Shown here: piece by piece, positions 5,418 through 6,895 of the stretch | Layout of the letters: every line of letters starts with the position of its first letter | Numbering within the stretch: the stretch's first letter is position 1 | Assembly: GCA_009885595.1 (NCBI GenBank) | Contig: VFKJ01000896.1 | Location: 1 to 6,895 of the forward strand | DNA: 6,895 nt | Direction of reading: 5' to 3' | Source: Myxococcales bacterium | GTDB lineage: Bacteria > Myxococcota > Myxococcia > Myxococcales > Myxococcaceae | Program-made: the position numbers and the translations under genes | Notes under the pieces: model-generated | The model's input: the letters and a program-made list of their open reading frames with translations, nothing else | Told to the model about the DNA's origin: nothing | Database searches by the model: none

Positions 5418-6716
5418 TCATGCGGGGCGGCGGCGTCGACCGAAGAGCACCGCGAGCGCCAGCATTGGCCACCCACCCACGGCGCTGCAGCCCGGGGCGG
5501 CGGGGAGCTCGAGGCGCGCCACCGGCAGGGTGAGGGGCGGCGGGTCGAAGCAGGCGTTGGTGCCGGTGAAGCCGGTGCGGCAGGTCTGGGGCGGGAGGCA
5601 CTCGAGGGTGTTCGCGCAGGGCTGGCTGCAGCGGGCCTGGTCCACCGTGGGGCCGTTGCACACCGAGCCGCTGGTGCAGAAGGTCGCGCCGGGAAGGCAG
5701 GCCTCGGTCGGCCTCGACGAGGGGAGCTGCGGTTGCTGGCACACTCCGCGGGCGAGGTCGCAGCCAAGCCCCTCGGTGCAGTCGGCGTCTGAAGCGCAGG
5801 TCCTGGAGCAGTAGGGGGACGGGTGCTGGGCGTCGCTCACGCACTGCCGACCCCGGCAGTCCCAGGGCGCGGTGCACGGCTGGCCCAGCGGCACGCAGTC
5901 GGGATCGACGGGTCCGCACACGCCCACGGCACACACGTCGTTCGCCGCGCAGTTCTCCTCGAACTCCGAGAGCCACTGGAGGACGAACTCGGCCCTGGCG
6001 TCGATGCGGGTGTCCGCGCCATCGAGGCAGTCCTCGCCGCGGGTGAAGCTGTGCACGCCGATCAACCGCTCCACCCCGTCGCCGAAGGTGTGGAAGGTGG
6101 GCCCGCCGGAGTCGCCGTGGCAGATGCCCTTGTCGACGAAGTTGCCCACAAAGATGAGCTCGGTGGTGAGCTGGCGAATGGTGAGGTCCACCGTGCGGCG
6201 GGTGCCCGTGCCCGCATCGGGCGCGTCGGCGCCGTAGCCCACCGCGCGCACCGGCGCCCCGCCCAGGCCCGTGAGCGTCGCCTGGTTCCACGGGCTGGGC
6301 GTGGTGGACTGCGGCGTCTCGAGCAGCGCGAGCGCCAGATCTCCGCCCAGCCCGGCGGCCGCGTTCCAGCTCGGGTGGAGCCGCGTCTGGGTGACCCGCA
6401 CGGTGTTCACGCCGGGGATCACCTCGGCCTCGGTCGGCGCGTTGCTGGCGATGAGGGTGACCGTGGTGGCGCCCAGCATGGCGGCGTCGGCGCAGTGCGC
6501 GGCGGTCAACAACGTGCGCGGTGCGATCAAGGTGGCGCTGCAGCGCGTGCTCGCGCCGTTGTCTCCGCGGATGTCGAGCATGAAGACGCTCTTGTCGATG
6601 AGGCTGGGCGAGCCGCCGACGATCGCCTGGCGCGCCGCTCGACTCGGCTGCGGCGGCCCGTCGCAGGCGCCCAGCGCGAGCGCGACCACCAGGCTGACGA
6701 AGCGGAGCGCGCTCAC
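5418..6716 (-). CDS. Secreted trypsin-like serine protease with Cys-rich repeats and MYXO-CTERM tail
   Basis: 432 residues. A hydrophobic signal ends in a lipobox-like LGAC (Cys18). A short propeptide leads to IVGG (32-35), the mature N-terminus of an S1 (chymotrypsin-fold) peptidase. The triad is complete: His74 in LTAAHC, Asp126 in GGDLALAL, Ser203 in GDSGGP. Cys59/Cys75 and Cys199/Cys230 fit conserved S1 disulphides. The residue six before Ser203, which sets trypsin specificity, is Gly197 rather than Asp, so cleavage after Lys/Arg is not expected. Residues about 256-390 form Cys-rich modules typical of myxobacterial surface proteins. The C-terminus (Cys410, hydrophobic segment, Arg427-430) is a MYXO-CTERM signal, normally processed by myxosortase for surface display. 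The start is GTG at 6716; an in-frame stop lies 24 bases upstream. Likely role: degrading extracellular protein, perhaps prey protein. Confidence 0.92.
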   Translation of the reverse strand: MSALRFVSLVVALALGACDGPPQPSRAARQAIVGGSPSLIDKSVFMLDIRGDNGASTRCSATLIAPRTLLTAAHCADAAMLGATTVTLIASNAPTEAEVIPGVNTVRVTQTRLHPSWNAAAGLGGDLALALLETPQSTTPSPWNQATLTGLGGAPVRAVGYGADAPDAGTGTRRTVDLTIRQLTTELIFVGNFVDKGICHGDSGGPTFHTFGDGVERLIGVHSFTRGEDCLDGADTRIDARAEFVLQWLSEFEENCAANDVCAVGVCGPVDPDCVPLGQPCTAPWDCRGRQCVSDAQHPSPYCSRTCASDADCTEGLGCDLARGVCQQPQLPSSRPTEACLPGATFCTSGSVCNGPTVDQARCSQPCANTLECLPPQTCRTGFTGTNACFDPPPLTLPVARLELPAAPGCSAVGGWPMLALAVLFGRRRRPA

Positions 6717-6737
6717 CTCGTCAGTCTGCCAAATCCC

Positions 6738-6895
6738 TCAGGTGCGCGGGCGACGGCGCCGGAGCAGGGGAGCGGCCAGCAGCCAGAGCCCAAGCCCCGC
6801 GCCGCTCGCCGAGCAGCCCTGGGCCACCGCGCCCACGGTCACCGACGCGGCCGGGACGATCACGTTGCTGAAGCGCAGCTCGCTCGGCCGGCAGA
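6738..6895 (-). CDS. MYXO-CTERM surface protein, C-terminal 51 residues only
   Basis: The reading frame enters at the window edge and ends with TGA at 6740-6738. The visible part reads VIVPAASVTVGAVAQGCS, then a Gly/Leu/Trp-rich hydrophobic segment, then RRRRPRT. Cys followed by a membrane-spanning stretch and four arginines is the MYXO-CTERM sorting signal. The catalytic or binding part lies outside the window, so the function cannot be told. Its stop is 21 bases before the GTG of the protease gene, which suggests co-transcription. Confidence 0.85.
   Translation of the reverse strand, partial: CRPSELRFSNVIVPAASVTVGAVAQGCSASGAGLGLWLLAAPLLRRRRPRT

Noticed and set aside
5224..6291. Minus-strand open frame of 355 codons overlapping the protease and TonB-like genes
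   Set aside because: It is a His/Arg/Pro-rich shadow in another frame of the protease gene, which has a full catalytic triad.

Overview
The window is GC-rich DNA in which every recognisable gene lies on the minus strand and neighbouring genes are tightly packed. Two adjacent proteins end in Cys, then a hydrophobic segment, then Arg-Arg-Arg-Arg. This is the MYXO-CTERM sorting signal, so the source is very probably a myxobacterium (Myxococcota). Almost all products look exported: three lipoproteins, an outer-membrane barrel, a TonB-type energy transducer and a secreted protease. One small methyltransferase-like protein appears to be the only cytoplasmic product.

Layout in transcription order, from high to low coordinates: (1) the last 51 residues of a MYXO-CTERM protein (6895-6738); (2) a chymotrypsin-fold serine protease with Cys-rich repeats and its own MYXO-CTERM tail (6716-5418); (3) a TonB-like protein (5348-4215); (4) a 120-base gap holding a REP-like pair of inverted repeats (4198-4110); (5) a small SAM-methyltransferase-like protein (4094-3639); (6) a 722-residue outer-membrane beta-barrel with a ComEA-like helix-hairpin-helix N-terminus (3596-1428); (7) a staphylococcal-nuclease-like lipoprotein with an extra OB-fold (1425-316); (8) the first 105 residues of a lamin-tail-domain lipoprotein (316-1), cut by the window edge. 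No gene-free stretch reaches 300 bases. The other gaps (3597-3638, 5349-5417, 6717-6737) show no terminator or promoter I would defend.

The most interesting part is the last three genes. The barrel and nuclease genes are 2 bases apart, and the nuclease and lamin-tail genes overlap. All three encode cell-envelope proteins whose domain families are linked to nucleic acids: HhH, SNase plus OB-fold, and LTD. I infer a surface system that captures, cuts and perhaps imports extracellular DNA or RNA. The evidence is domain content and gene coupling only. The HhH hairpins lack the second glycine expected of a canonical DNA-binding HhH, which is the main caution.

The upstream genes (protease, TonB) fit a scavenging or predatory lifestyle, but nothing visible ties them mechanistically to the three-gene unit.
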